In this document: piece by piece, positions 43,188 to 51,830 of the stretch | Layout: every line of letters begins with the position of its first letter | How positions within the stretch are numbered: position 1 is the first letter of the stretch | Origin: Nocardioides lacusdianchii | GTDB lineage: Bacteria > Actinomycetota > Actinomycetes > Propionibacteriales > Nocardioidaceae | Assembly: GCF_020102855.1 (NCBI RefSeq) | Contig: NZ_JADHZD010000005.1 | Span: forward strand, 124,001-188,000 | Direction: 5' to 3' | DNA length: 64,000 nucleotides | The notes under the pieces: generated by a model | Seen by the model: only the letters and a program-made list of their open reading frames with translations | The model's database searches: none | Told to the model about the DNA's origin: nothing | Position numbers and translations under genes: made by a program

Positions 43188-43193
43188 AGATCA

Positions 43194-43248
43194 ATATTGA
43201 CAGACATCGATGAATGCGGCAATCTCGGACATCGACAGTCATCAATAT
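43194..43248. promoter_or_regulatory. Paired ArsR sites between arsR and arsI
   Basis: The motif ATCGA-N6-TCAATAT occurs twice in opposite orientation: complement at 43194-43211 and direct at 43231-43248. Each copy covers the -10 region facing one of the two divergent genes, so one repressor can control both. The A/T-rich content stands out from the surroundings. Confidence 0.6.
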
Positions 43249-43266
43249 CTACGGAAGGACCCATCC

Positions 43267-43680
43267 ATGTCCCGCTTGCAGCTCGCCCTCAACGTCGACG
43301 ACCTCGAGACGTCGATCGCCTTCTACTCCACGCTCTTCGGCACCGAGCCCCACAAGATCCGCCCCGGCTACGCCAACTTCGCGGTCGCCGAGCCGCCGCT
43401 CAAGCTGGTGCTGATCGAGAACGCCGGACACGGCGGCAGCATCAACCACCTCGGCGTCGAGGTCTCCGACGTCGACACCGTCGACAGCGAGCTGACGCGC
43501 CTCGCCGCGGCCGGCTTCGCCACGACCGAGGAGCGTGACACCACCTGCTGCTACGCCAAGCAGGACAAGTTCTGGGTGCAGGGCACCCCCGACGGGGAGC
43601 GCTGGGAGGTCTACACGATCACCGACGACGCGCCCGCCCAGAGCGCCCCTGAGCCGGCAGGGGAGGCCTGCTGCGCGTGA
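43267..43680 (+). CDS. arsI: ArsI/CadI family VOC dioxygenase (C-As lyase)
   Basis: 137 residues, vicinal-oxygen-chelate fold. Metal ligands by comparison with ArsI are Q5 (SRLQLALNVDDLE), H61 (INHLGVEV) and E114 (RWEVYT); the vicinal C94-C95 in TTCCYAKQDKFWV binds the arsenical. It cleaves the C-As bond of methylarsonite and aromatic arsenicals. The C-terminal GEACCA is a further possible As site. GGAAGGA lies 8 bases before ATG 43267. CadI (cadmium-induced) is the alternative name, but the arsenic neighbours favour ArsI. Confidence 0.88.
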   Translation: MSRLQLALNVDDLETSIAFYSTLFGTEPHKIRPGYANFAVAEPPLKLVLIENAGHGGSINHLGVEVSDVDTVDSELTRLAAAGFATTEERDTTCCYAKQDKFWVQGTPDGERWEVYTITDDAPAQSAPEPAGEACCA

Positions 43681-43907
43681 GCGTGCCGGGCGTCTGACGA
43701 GGATCACACCGCGGCGGATTCACGGGAACACCACGCGTACCGCTACCGTTGTGCACTCAGACGCCCGGCCGGTCTTGCCCCGGGCGCAGGCTCGCCCGAC
43801 ACGATCGCGGCGGGACCCTTCCTCACACTGAGGCACGTACGCCGCACATCCCGTCGAGAACGACGCAGCGGCTCACGGTGGCGAGACGCCAACCGAAAGC
43901 AACTCAC

Positions 43908-45410
43908 ATGAACTTCGCCGAACTCGGCGTGCCCTCCTCGCTCGCCAAGATCCTCGAGCAGCAGGGCATCACCACCCCGACCCCGATCCAGGCCGCGACG
44001 CTGCCGGACAGCCTCGCCGGGCGCGACGTGCTCGGCCGCGGCCGCACCGGCTCCGGCAAGACGTACGGCTTCCTGCTCCCGCTGGTCGCCCGCCTCGACG
44101 CGAGCAAGCTGCCGGCGATGCCGCGCAAGCCGCGCGCGCTGATCCTGGCCCCCACGCGCGAGCTCGTCGGCCAGATCCACGCCTCGCTGCTGCCGCTGGC
44201 CAAGGCCTCCGGCCTGTCGACCGTCGTCGTCTACGGCGGCGTGGGCCAGGGCCCGCAGACCACCGCGCTCAAGAAGGGCGTCGACATCGTCATCGCCTGC
44301 CCCGGTCGCCTCGAGGACCTGATGGGCCAGGGCTACGCCGACCTCTCCGCCGTCGAGGTCACCATCCTCGACGAGGCCGACCACATGGCCGACCTGGGCT
44401 TCCTGCCCGGCGTGCGCCGGATCATGGACAAGACGCCCCGCACGGGCCAGCGGATGCTGTTCTCCGCCACGCTCGACAAGGCGATCGACGTCCTGGTCAA
44501 GCGCTACCTCACCAACCCCGCGACCCACGAGGCCGACTCGGCGCAGTCGCCGGTCTCGACCATGTCGCACCACGTGCTCCACGTCTCGCGCGACCAGCGC
44601 GTGCCGGTGCTCGTCGACCTGACGAGCGCCCCCGGCCGCACGGTGGTCTTCACCCGCACCAAGCACGGCGCCAAGGCGCTGGCCCGCCAGCTCAACAAGT
44701 CCGGCGTGCCCTCGGTCGACCTCCACGGCAACCTCAGCCAGAACGCGCGCACGCGCAACATGGAGATGTTCCACTCCGGCAAGGCCACCACGCTGGTCGC
44801 GACCGACATCGCCGCGCGCGGCATCCACGTCGACGACGTGGCGCTCGTGATCCACGCCGACCCGCCCACCGAGCACAAGGCCTACCTGCACCGTTCGGGG
44901 CGTACGGCTCGCGCCGGCGCCGAGGGCACCGTGATCACGCTGATGACCGACGAGCAGCAGCGCGACGTGCGCGACCTGACCCGTCAGGCCGGCATCAAGC
45001 CGACCACCACCAAGATCAGCGGGCCCGGTCACGCGATGCTCGAGCAGCTCGCCCCCGGCGAGCGCAGCACGCCCGGCGGCCTCGTCGTCGAGGTGCCGAC
45101 CTCCACGGGTGGCCGCGCTGGCGGCGGCGGTCGCTCGACCGGTGCCAACGCGCAGCGCAAGCGTGCCCGCGCGACCGGCGAGACCGGCGGTCGCTCGCGT
45201 CGCGGCAACCCGACGAGCTACACCAGCGAGACCCCGGGCAGCTCCGCCGGCGGTTCCACCGGTGGCGGCCAACGTCGTCGCTCCGGCGGCGGCCAGGGTG
45301 GCGGCCAGGGCGGTGGCGGCGGCCAGCGTCGTCGCTCCGGTGGCGGCCAGGGCGGCCAGTCCCGCAACAGCGGCGGCCACAGCGCGGCGTCGTTCAGCGG
45401 ACGTCGCTGA
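43908..45410 (+). CDS. DEAD-box ATP-dependent RNA helicase with RGG-like tail
   Basis: 500 residues. Q motif TPTPIQ, Walker A GRTGSGKT (residues 45-52), PTREL, DEAD at 155-158, SAT, then RGIHVDDV and HRSGRTARAG in the second RecA domain. From about residue 400 the tail is low complexity, rich in Gly, Ser, Arg and Gln (GGGQGGQRRRSGGG units), a likely RNA-binding disordered region. Similar to RhlE/DeaD cold-shock helicases. A TACCGT -10 box lies about 160 bases upstream, so there is a long 5' leader (43750-43907) with a CGGGCG/CGCCCG stem, as expected for a cold-regulated helicase. Confidence 0.9.
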   Translation: MNFAELGVPSSLAKILEQQGITTPTPIQAATLPDSLAGRDVLGRGRTGSGKTYGFLLPLVARLDASKLPAMPRKPRALILAPTRELVGQIHASLLPLAKASGLSTVVVYGGVGQGPQTTALKKGVDIVIACPGRLEDLMGQGYADLSAVEVTILDEADHMADLGFLPGVRRIMDKTPRTGQRMLFSATLDKAIDVLVKRYLTNPATHEADSAQSPVSTMSHHVLHVSRDQRVPVLVDLTSAPGRTVVFTRTKHGAKALARQLNKSGVPSVDLHGNLSQNARTRNMEMFHSGKATTLVATDIAARGIHVDDVALVIHADPPTEHKAYLHRSGRTARAGAEGTVITLMTDEQQRDVRDLTRQAGIKPTTTKISGPGHAMLEQLAPGERSTPGGLVVEVPTSTGGRAGGGGRSTGANAQRKRARATGETGGRSRRGNPTSYTSETPGSSAGGSTGGGQRRRSGGGQGGGQGGGGGQRRRSGGGQGGQSRNSGGHSAASFSGRR

Positions 45411-45430
45411 CCCCTTCGCGCGAGCCGCTT

Positions 45431-45526
45431 CGCTGGTTGAGGTGCGAGGAGCTCCAGCGACGAGCCTCGAAACCTGCGTCTGACGGCGTGGTTTCGAGGC
45501 TCGCTGCGCTCGCACCTCAACCAGCG
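45431..45526. repeat. Dispersed repeat A, complete inverted pair
   Basis: Outer arms CGCTGGTTGAGGTGCGA (45431-45447) and complement (45510-45526), inner arms CGAGCCTCGAAACC (45461-45474) and complement (45490-45503). It lies just after the helicase stop and may form a cruciform or terminate transcription. Half-units occur at 30630 and 59879. Confidence 0.85.
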
Positions 45527-45561
45527 AGTGCTGGTGTGGCGGAATGCCGGGCCTCCGCGCA

Positions 45562-45587
45562 TCGTTGACCCTTCAACCAGTCAACGA
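45562..45587. promoter_or_regulatory. Palindrome upstream of the LLM oxidoreductase gene
   Basis: TCGTTGAC, 10 bases, GTCAACGA: perfect 8-bp arms. The left arm contains a TTGAC -35-like sequence, and the right arm abuts the GAAGGAG ribosome site. It could be an operator or an mRNA hairpin hiding the ribosome site. Confidence 0.45.
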
Positions 45588-45596
45588 AGGAGCGAC

Positions 45597-46661
45597 ATGC
45601 CCGACTTCGACCACTCCGTCCTCGGCACCCGCGAGCAGATCTCGCTCGGCCTCGACACGTTCGGCGACGCCCCGCTCGACGGCGCGCCCGGCAACCACGC
45701 CGAGACGCTGCGCGAGGTGGTCGCGGAGGCGGTGCTCGCCGACCGGGTCGGGGTGGACTACATCGGCCTGGGCGAGCACCACCGCGCCGACTACGCCGTC
45801 TCCGCGCCCGACGTCGTGCTCGCCGCGATCGCCGGCCAGACCGAGCGGATCCGCCTCGGCACCGGCGTCACCGTGCTGTCCTCTGACGACCCGATCCGGG
45901 TCTACCAGCGCTTCGCCACCCTCGACGCCGTGTCGAACGGCCGCGCCGAGGTGCAGCTCGGACGCGGCTCCTTCATCGAGTCCTTCGGCCTCTTCGGCCT
46001 CGACCTGGGCGACTACGACCGGCTCTTCGCCGAGAAGCTCGACCTCTTCTCCGCGCTCCAGCACGAGCAGCCGGTGACGTGGCAGGGCAGCATCCGCGCG
46101 CCGCTCGAGGGCAAGCAGGTCTACCCGACGACCGCCGCGGGCAAGGTGCCCGCGTGGATCGCCGTCGGCGGCACCCCGGAGTCCGTCGTCCGCGCCGCGA
46201 AGTACGGCATGCCCCTGGTGCTGGCCGTCATCGGCGGGTCGCCCGCCGCCTTCGTCCAGTTCTCCGACCTCTACCGTCGCGCGCTGGAGCAGTACGGCCA
46301 CGCCGAGCTGCCGATCGGGATGCACTCGCCCGGGCACATCGCCGCCACGGACGACGAGGCACGCGAGCAGCTCTACCCGCACCAGGCTGACCTCTACACC
46401 CGCCTGGGCCGCGAGCGCGGCTGGGGACCGTACAGCCGGATCGCCTTCGAGCAGGCCGCTGGTCCGCAGGGGGCGATGTTCGTCGGCTCGCCCGAGACCG
46501 TCGCGCAGAAGATCGCCTGGGCCGCGCGCACGCTGGGCCTCTCCCGCTTCCAGCTCAAGTACTCCGTGGGTGCCCTGCCACACGCCGAGCGCCTCGAGTC
46601 GGTGCGGCTCTACGGCGAAGAAGTGATCCCGCGGGTCCGCGAGTTGTTGGCAGGCTCCTAG
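45597..46661 (+). CDS. LLM class flavin-dependent oxidoreductase
   Basis: 354 residues, luciferase-like monooxygenase TIM barrel. Typical segments are DYIGLGEHHRADYAVSAPDVVLAAIAGQTERIRLGTGVTVLSSDDPIRVYQRFATLDAVSNGRAEVQLGRGSF and WIAVGGTPESVVRAAKYGMPLVLAVIGG. It uses FMN or F420; the substrate is not predictable. ATG 45597 has the near-perfect GAAGGAG ribosome site 45585-45591. Its promoter region contains an 8-bp-arm palindrome. Confidence 0.9.
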   Translation: MPDFDHSVLGTREQISLGLDTFGDAPLDGAPGNHAETLREVVAEAVLADRVGVDYIGLGEHHRADYAVSAPDVVLAAIAGQTERIRLGTGVTVLSSDDPIRVYQRFATLDAVSNGRAEVQLGRGSFIESFGLFGLDLGDYDRLFAEKLDLFSALQHEQPVTWQGSIRAPLEGKQVYPTTAAGKVPAWIAVGGTPESVVRAAKYGMPLVLAVIGGSPAAFVQFSDLYRRALEQYGHAELPIGMHSPGHIAATDDEAREQLYPHQADLYTRLGRERGWGPYSRIAFEQAAGPQGAMFVGSPETVAQKIAWAARTLGLSRFQLKYSVGALPHAERLESVRLYGEEVIPRVRELLAGS

Positions 46662-46664
46662 GCT
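46659..46664 (+). promoter_or_regulatory. -10 element TAGGCT, leaderless promoter of the CPBP gene
   Basis: TAGGCT overlaps the stop codon of the LLM gene and is 7 bases from ATG 46672. Confidence 0.5.
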
Positions 46665-46671
46665 GGCGGTC

Positions 46672-47355
46672 ATGCGCACCTTCATCCGACGCTCGCTGTG
46701 GGACGTCGTCCCACGCGACCAGCGCGACACCCCGGAGGCCTTCCGGCGCCGGCAGGTCGTCGCCGCCATCGTGGTGCTGGTCGGCGCGATCGTGCTGGGC
46801 TGGTCGCTGCGCCTCGAGCCGGGCGGCAACACGTTCTACGTCGCCGCGGTCCTGCTCGCGGGCATCTGGGCCGCAGGCGCGTTCCTGTCCGGCCGGCTCC
46901 ACCTCGGCCGGATCTCCGGCGGCGAGGTCTTCATCAGGCCGATCCTGGCGCCGATCCTGCTGGGCCTGCTGCTCGTCGGGGTCTTCGTCCTCGGCTCGCT
47001 GGTGGTGCGCGAGATCGACCCGCTCGCCGACTACGTCAGCTCGGTGCTGGCCTACGCCGACGAGGGCTCGCTGACCGTCCTGGCGGTCATCACGTTCTTC
47101 AACGGCATCGCCGAGGAGCTGTTCTTCCGCGGCGCGATGTACGCCGCTATCCCGCGCCACCCCGTGCTGTGGACCACGCTGGCGTACGTCGTCGCGACGC
47201 TCGCCACCGGCAACGTCATGCTCGGCTTCGCCGCCATCGTGCTCGGTGTGGTGTGCGGGCTCGAGCGGCGCGCCAGCGGCGGCGTGCTGGCACCGATCCT
47301 GACCCACATCACGTGGTCGCTGTCGATGCTCTTCTTGCTGCCGCTGCTCTTCTAG
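46672..47355 (+). CDS. CPBP family intramembrane metalloprotease
   Basis: 227 residues with about seven hydrophobic segments. Motif 1 is FNGIAEELFFRGAMY (E148, E149, R153) and the later His is H212 in LTHITWS, as in CAAX-protease/bacteriocin-processing (Abi) proteins. It is expected to cleave or sense membrane protein substrates in the plane of the membrane. Convergent with the epimerase gene, 16 bases apart. Confidence 0.88.
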   Translation: MRTFIRRSLWDVVPRDQRDTPEAFRRRQVVAAIVVLVGAIVLGWSLRLEPGGNTFYVAAVLLAGIWAAGAFLSGRLHLGRISGGEVFIRPILAPILLGLLLVGVFVLGSLVVREIDPLADYVSSVLAYADEGSLTVLAVITFFNGIAEELFFRGAMYAAIPRHPVLWTTLAYVVATLATGNVMLGFAAIVLGVVCGLERRASGGVLAPILTHITWSLSMLFLLPLLF

Positions 47356-47371
47356 GCCTACTTCTCCGGGC

Positions 47372-48274
47372 CTACTTCTCCAGGCCCGCCTCGGCCCGCT
47401 CGGCCAGCGCGCGGCGTACGGACTCGGCGTAGGTCAGCGGCTCGCCGGGCACGACCTGGCGGATCGAGGTGTCGCGCACGAGCACCTCGGTGGACATCGA
47501 GTCGATGAGGTTGCGCCCGGTGGTGACGTCGACGTCGGTGACCAGCGCCAACCACCGCGACGACAGCCCCGGGGTGAGCAGCGGGACGACGACGATCGGG
47601 ACCTTGCGGCCGTTCATCGCGAGCGCCACTCCCTGCAGCATCTCGCGGTAGGTCAGCTGCTCTGGTCCGCCGATCTCGAAGACCCGGCCGAGCGCCTCCT
47701 CCTGGCCGACGACCCCGGAGAGGTAACGGACCACGTCGTCGATGGCGATCGGCTGGGTGCGGGTGCCGACCCACTTGGGCACGACCATCGCCGGCAGGTT
47801 CTTCACCAGCTGGCGGGTGAGCTCCCACGAGATGCCGCCGTGGCCGACGACGATGGCAGCGCGCAGCACGGTGACGGGCACGCCGTCGGTGCCGAGCAGT
47901 CCCTCGACCTCGCGCCGCGAGCGCAGGTGGGCCGACAGCTCCCCGTCGTCGTCGCCGAGACCGCCCATGTAGACGATCTGGCTGACACCGGCCGCTGCCG
48001 CGGCGGCGCTGAAGTTGCGGGCGGCGTCGGCGTCCTTGCGCTCGAAGTCGGGGTCGTCGAGGGAGTGGACGAGGTAGATCGCCACGTCGACACCCTCCAG
48101 CGCGGGGCGCAGGGAGTCGGGGTCGGAGACGTCGGCGCCGACCGGCGTGCCCTCGCCGTCGTACGCCTCGGGGCGGCGGGTCATGGCGCGGACGTCGTGG
48201 CCGGCCTCGACCAGGGCGGGGACCAGGCGGCGACCGATGAAGCCGGTGGCACCGGTGACGAGAACTGTGGACAT
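47372..48274 (-). CDS. NAD(P)H-binding SDR-type protein (epimerase-like)
   Basis: 300 residues. N-terminal Rossmann motif VTGATGFIGRRLVPALVEAGHDVRAMTRRPE; the middle reads YLVHSLDDPDFERKDADAARNFSAAAAAAGVSQIVYMGGLGDD. The usual catalytic YxxxK is absent, which places it with atypical SDR5-type NAD(P)-binding proteins (YbjT/Rv2216-like) rather than true epimerases. Monocistronic. Function is unassigned. Confidence 0.82.
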   Translation of the reverse strand: MSTVLVTGATGFIGRRLVPALVEAGHDVRAMTRRPEAYDGEGTPVGADVSDPDSLRPALEGVDVAIYLVHSLDDPDFERKDADAARNFSAAAAAAGVSQIVYMGGLGDDDGELSAHLRSRREVEGLLGTDGVPVTVLRAAIVVGHGGISWELTRQLVKNLPAMVVPKWVGTRTQPIAIDDVVRYLSGVVGQEEALGRVFEIGGPEQLTYREMLQGVALAMNGRKVPIVVVPLLTPGLSSRWLALVTDVDVTTGRNLIDSMSTEVLVRDTSIRQVVPGEPLTYAESVRRALAERAEAGLEK

Positions 48275-48309
48275 GCGACCACTCTCTCAGCCCGGTCCCC
48301 ACGAGCACG

Positions 48310-49632
48310 TCATCGTGCCTGTGCGGATGCCTTCCGGCGCGCGTCGAGGCGCGACATCGCCGGCGTCGCGGTGACGCCGTGCAGGACCACCGACACGATG
48401 ATCGTGAAGGCGACGGTGGACCACAGCCACGGCTCGTCGGGCACGTGCTCGTGCGTCACCGCGTAGCCGAGGTAGAACACCGAGCCCACGCCGCGCACCC
48501 CGAAGAAGGCCACCGCCGCGATCTCCCCGCGGTCCAGGCCGCCCTCCTCCTTCTCGTCGCGGGCCAGCACGGCCAGGGCGAGGTAGCCGGCCAGCGGCCG
48601 CACGACCAGCACGAGCGCCAGGGCGACGACGACGCCCCGCCAGTCGAGGTGCTCGAGCAGCCCGCGCGTCATCGCCATGCCCAGGACGAGCAGGACCAGC
48701 AGCGTCATCAGGCGCTCGAGGCGCTCGACCACGCCGTGCATCGCGCGGTGGTAGGAGTTGCCGCGGTCGGAGGCGCGCAGGCGCATCGCGCAGGCGAAGA
48801 CCGCCAGGAAGCCGTAGCCGCCGACGAGCTCCGCGGCGCCGTACGACGCCAGCAGCGCGGCGACCGCGAGCAGGGGCTCGCCCGCGTTGGCCAGCCGGAG
48901 GTCCTCGTTGCGCACGTGGAACGCCTGGCGGCCCAGCAGCCAGCCGGCCCCGAGGCCCACGGCGAGGCCGATGGCGATCTTGCCGACGAGGTACCACCCG
49001 AGCCAGGTCCCGGCCTCGGCGAGGCCGAAGCCGCCGGCGAGGAGCAGGAGCGCCAGGTGCACGAAGGGGAAGGCCAGGCCGTCGTTGAGGCCCGCCTCGG
49101 CGGTCAGGGAGAACCGGATGTCGTCGTCCTCCTCCGGGCCGCCGCCGTCGTCAGGCCGGTCGACGTCGTCGGTCAGCGGCTCACCGACCTGCACGTCGGA
49201 GGCCAGGACCGGGTCGGTCGGCGCGAGGACCGCCCCCAGCAGGAGCGCGACCGCGGGTGCGAGCCCGGCGACCCACCACCCGAGCAGCATCGTGCCGAGG
49301 ATCGTCAGGGGCATGGCGACCAGCAGCATCCGCCAGACCGGGGACCAGGTGCGCCACGACCGCCACGACCGCAGCTCGAGCACGCGGTCGATCGCCAGAC
49401 CCACCCCCATCAGGGAGACCAGGACGGTGAACTCGGCGACGTGGGTGATCAGCTCGCGGTTGTCCTCGGGCTGGAGGCTCACGTCGTCCGCGAGCGGCAG
49501 CAGCCCGATGGCCAGGCCGACGCCGACGAGCACCATGGGAGGTGACAGGGCCACACGCCGGGTGGCGTGCGGCAGGACGGTGGCCAGGAGCAGCGACAGT
49601 CCGAGGATGAGGTAGACCGCGGCGCCGGTCAT
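48310..49632 (-). CDS. Na+/H+ antiporter, CPA family
   Basis: 440 residues, about 12 transmembrane helices. The motifs AVLAPTDPVLASDVQVG and SLTAEAGLNDGLAFPFVHLALL are the unwound-helix ND and ion-binding elements of cation/proton antiporters, and FFGVRGVGSVFYLGYA is the later Arg motif. A charged DDVDRPDDGGGPEEDDD insert lies between helices 5 and 6. ATG 49632 removes an Arg-rich extension present in the longer frame. Gene neighbours give no clue to ion preference. Confidence 0.88.
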   Translation of the reverse strand: MTGAAVYLILGLSLLLATVLPHATRRVALSPPMVLVGVGLAIGLLPLADDVSLQPEDNRELITHVAEFTVLVSLMGVGLAIDRVLELRSWRSWRTWSPVWRMLLVAMPLTILGTMLLGWWVAGLAPAVALLLGAVLAPTDPVLASDVQVGEPLTDDVDRPDDGGGPEEDDDIRFSLTAEAGLNDGLAFPFVHLALLLLAGGFGLAEAGTWLGWYLVGKIAIGLAVGLGAGWLLGRQAFHVRNEDLRLANAGEPLLAVAALLASYGAAELVGGYGFLAVFACAMRLRASDRGNSYHRAMHGVVERLERLMTLLVLLVLGMAMTRGLLEHLDWRGVVVALALVLVVRPLAGYLALAVLARDEKEEGGLDRGEIAAVAFFGVRGVGSVFYLGYAVTHEHVPDEPWLWSTVAFTIIVSVVLHGVTATPAMSRLDARRKASAQAR

Positions 49633-49737
49633 CGCTGCGCCGCGCCGGCGGGGGTGGAGGGGTCGGGCACCCCCCAAGCCTCCCAGTGCGCACCCAGTCC
49701 GGTCACCCCGTCGGGCGGGGCGGGGCGGTGAGAGGGG

Positions 49738-50313
49738 TCAGTGCGGACGCTTGCCGTCGTACGCTGCCTGGCTCTCGTCGATCGCCTGCTCGTAGGCCAT
49801 CACCAGGCCGGCGATCGTCAGCGGCTTGAGCCGGTGGACGAACTCGCGCAGCTCCTCGGCCGTGCCGCCCCGCTCGCGGAACTGCGGCCACACCATCGTG
49901 CGCACGATCTCCGACAGCTCCTGGGCGACCTGCCGGCCGTGGGCGGCGTACACCTGCGACACGGCCGCGGCCGCCTCAGGGGAGATGCCCATGCCGGAGA
50001 GGCCGGCCGGCACGTCGACGTCGCGGTCGCCGGTGACCGGGGCGAGGAGGGACAGGTGGCGCGCGATGTCGGAGGGGGTGGCGGTGTCGGGGATCTGCTC
50101 GACGTACTTCTCGATCGCCGACAGCGTGAAGCCGTGGCCCTGGAGCTCGCGGACCAGCTCGAGACGCGCGACGTGGTCGGGGCCGTAGTAGCCCGAGCGG
50201 CCGCGGCGCACGGGGGAGGGGACCAGGCCGCGCGAGGCGTAGAAGCGCACGTTGCGCGCGCTCACCCCGGTGCGCTCGGTCAGCTCGTCCAGCGTCAGCA
50301 GCTCGGTGTCCAC
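49738..50313 (-). CDS. MerR family transcriptional regulator
   Basis: 191 residues. The winged-helix MerR DNA-binding domain is TLDELTERTGVSARNVRFYASRGLVPSPVRRGRSGYYGPDHVARLELVRELQGHGFTLSAIEKYVEQ. The C-terminal ligand domain has no metal cysteines, so it is not a metal sensor; acyl-CoA or drug sensing is more likely. GTG 50313 starts 90 bases from the divergent thiolase gene, whose promoter carries a palindrome between -35 and -10, the MerR mode of control. Confidence 0.87.
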   Translation of the reverse strand: MDTELLTLDELTERTGVSARNVRFYASRGLVPSPVRRGRSGYYGPDHVARLELVRELQGHGFTLSAIEKYVEQIPDTATPSDIARHLSLLAPVTGDRDVDVPAGLSGMGISPEAAAAVSQVYAAHGRQVAQELSEIVRTMVWPQFRERGGTAEELREFVHRLKPLTIAGLVMAYEQAIDESQAAYDGKRPH

Positions 50314-50367
50314 GCGCCCATCCTCTCCTGCCGACCGCCCCGTCCTGCGTGACCCGGGACACACCTG

Positions 50368-50396
50368 TTGGACTGTGACAGTAATGGTGTCACAAT
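50368..50396 (+). promoter_or_regulatory. Thiolase promoter with palindromic operator
   Basis: -35 TTGGAC (50368-50373), 17 bp, -10 CACAAT (50391-50396), 7 bases to ATG 50404. A perfect palindrome TGTGACA-N7-TGTCACA fills 50374-50394, between and into the promoter elements. Confidence 0.65.
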
Positions 50397-50403
50397 CGCT
50401 GGC

Positions 50404-51615
<1,212 letters not shown>

Positions 51616-51642
51616 GCGAGGCACGAGCTCACGCCAGCTGAT

Positions 51643-51785
51643 GGTGGTCGAGTGGCGCCCACGGCTGAGGAACGAAGCCGTGACGGCGCTGTATCGAGAC
51701 CCGATCAGATGACAAGCAACCCCCGCCGAGAACCAGGTCTCGATGGTCTCGATACAGGCCTCGTTCCTCGGCCCACTCGACCACC
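51643..51785. repeat. Dispersed repeat B, complete inverted pair between fadA and fadB
   Basis: Outer arms GGTGGTCGAGTGG (51643-51655) and complement (51773-51785). Inner matches TGTATCGAGACC and GGTCTCGATACA, and GAGGAACGA with TCGTTCCTC. The unit can fold end to end. The gap 51616-51830 holds nothing else that I can support. Confidence 0.85.
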
Positions 51786-51830
51786 GACTCCCCTCCGTAC
51801 CTACTCGACCAGCGAGTGAGAGAACCCCAC

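Noticed and set aside
45100..45405. Possible tandem repeat or CRISPR-like array at the end of the helicase gene
   Set aside because: The repetition follows Gly/Arg/Ser/Gln codons of a low-complexity protein tail; units are irregular and there are no spacers.
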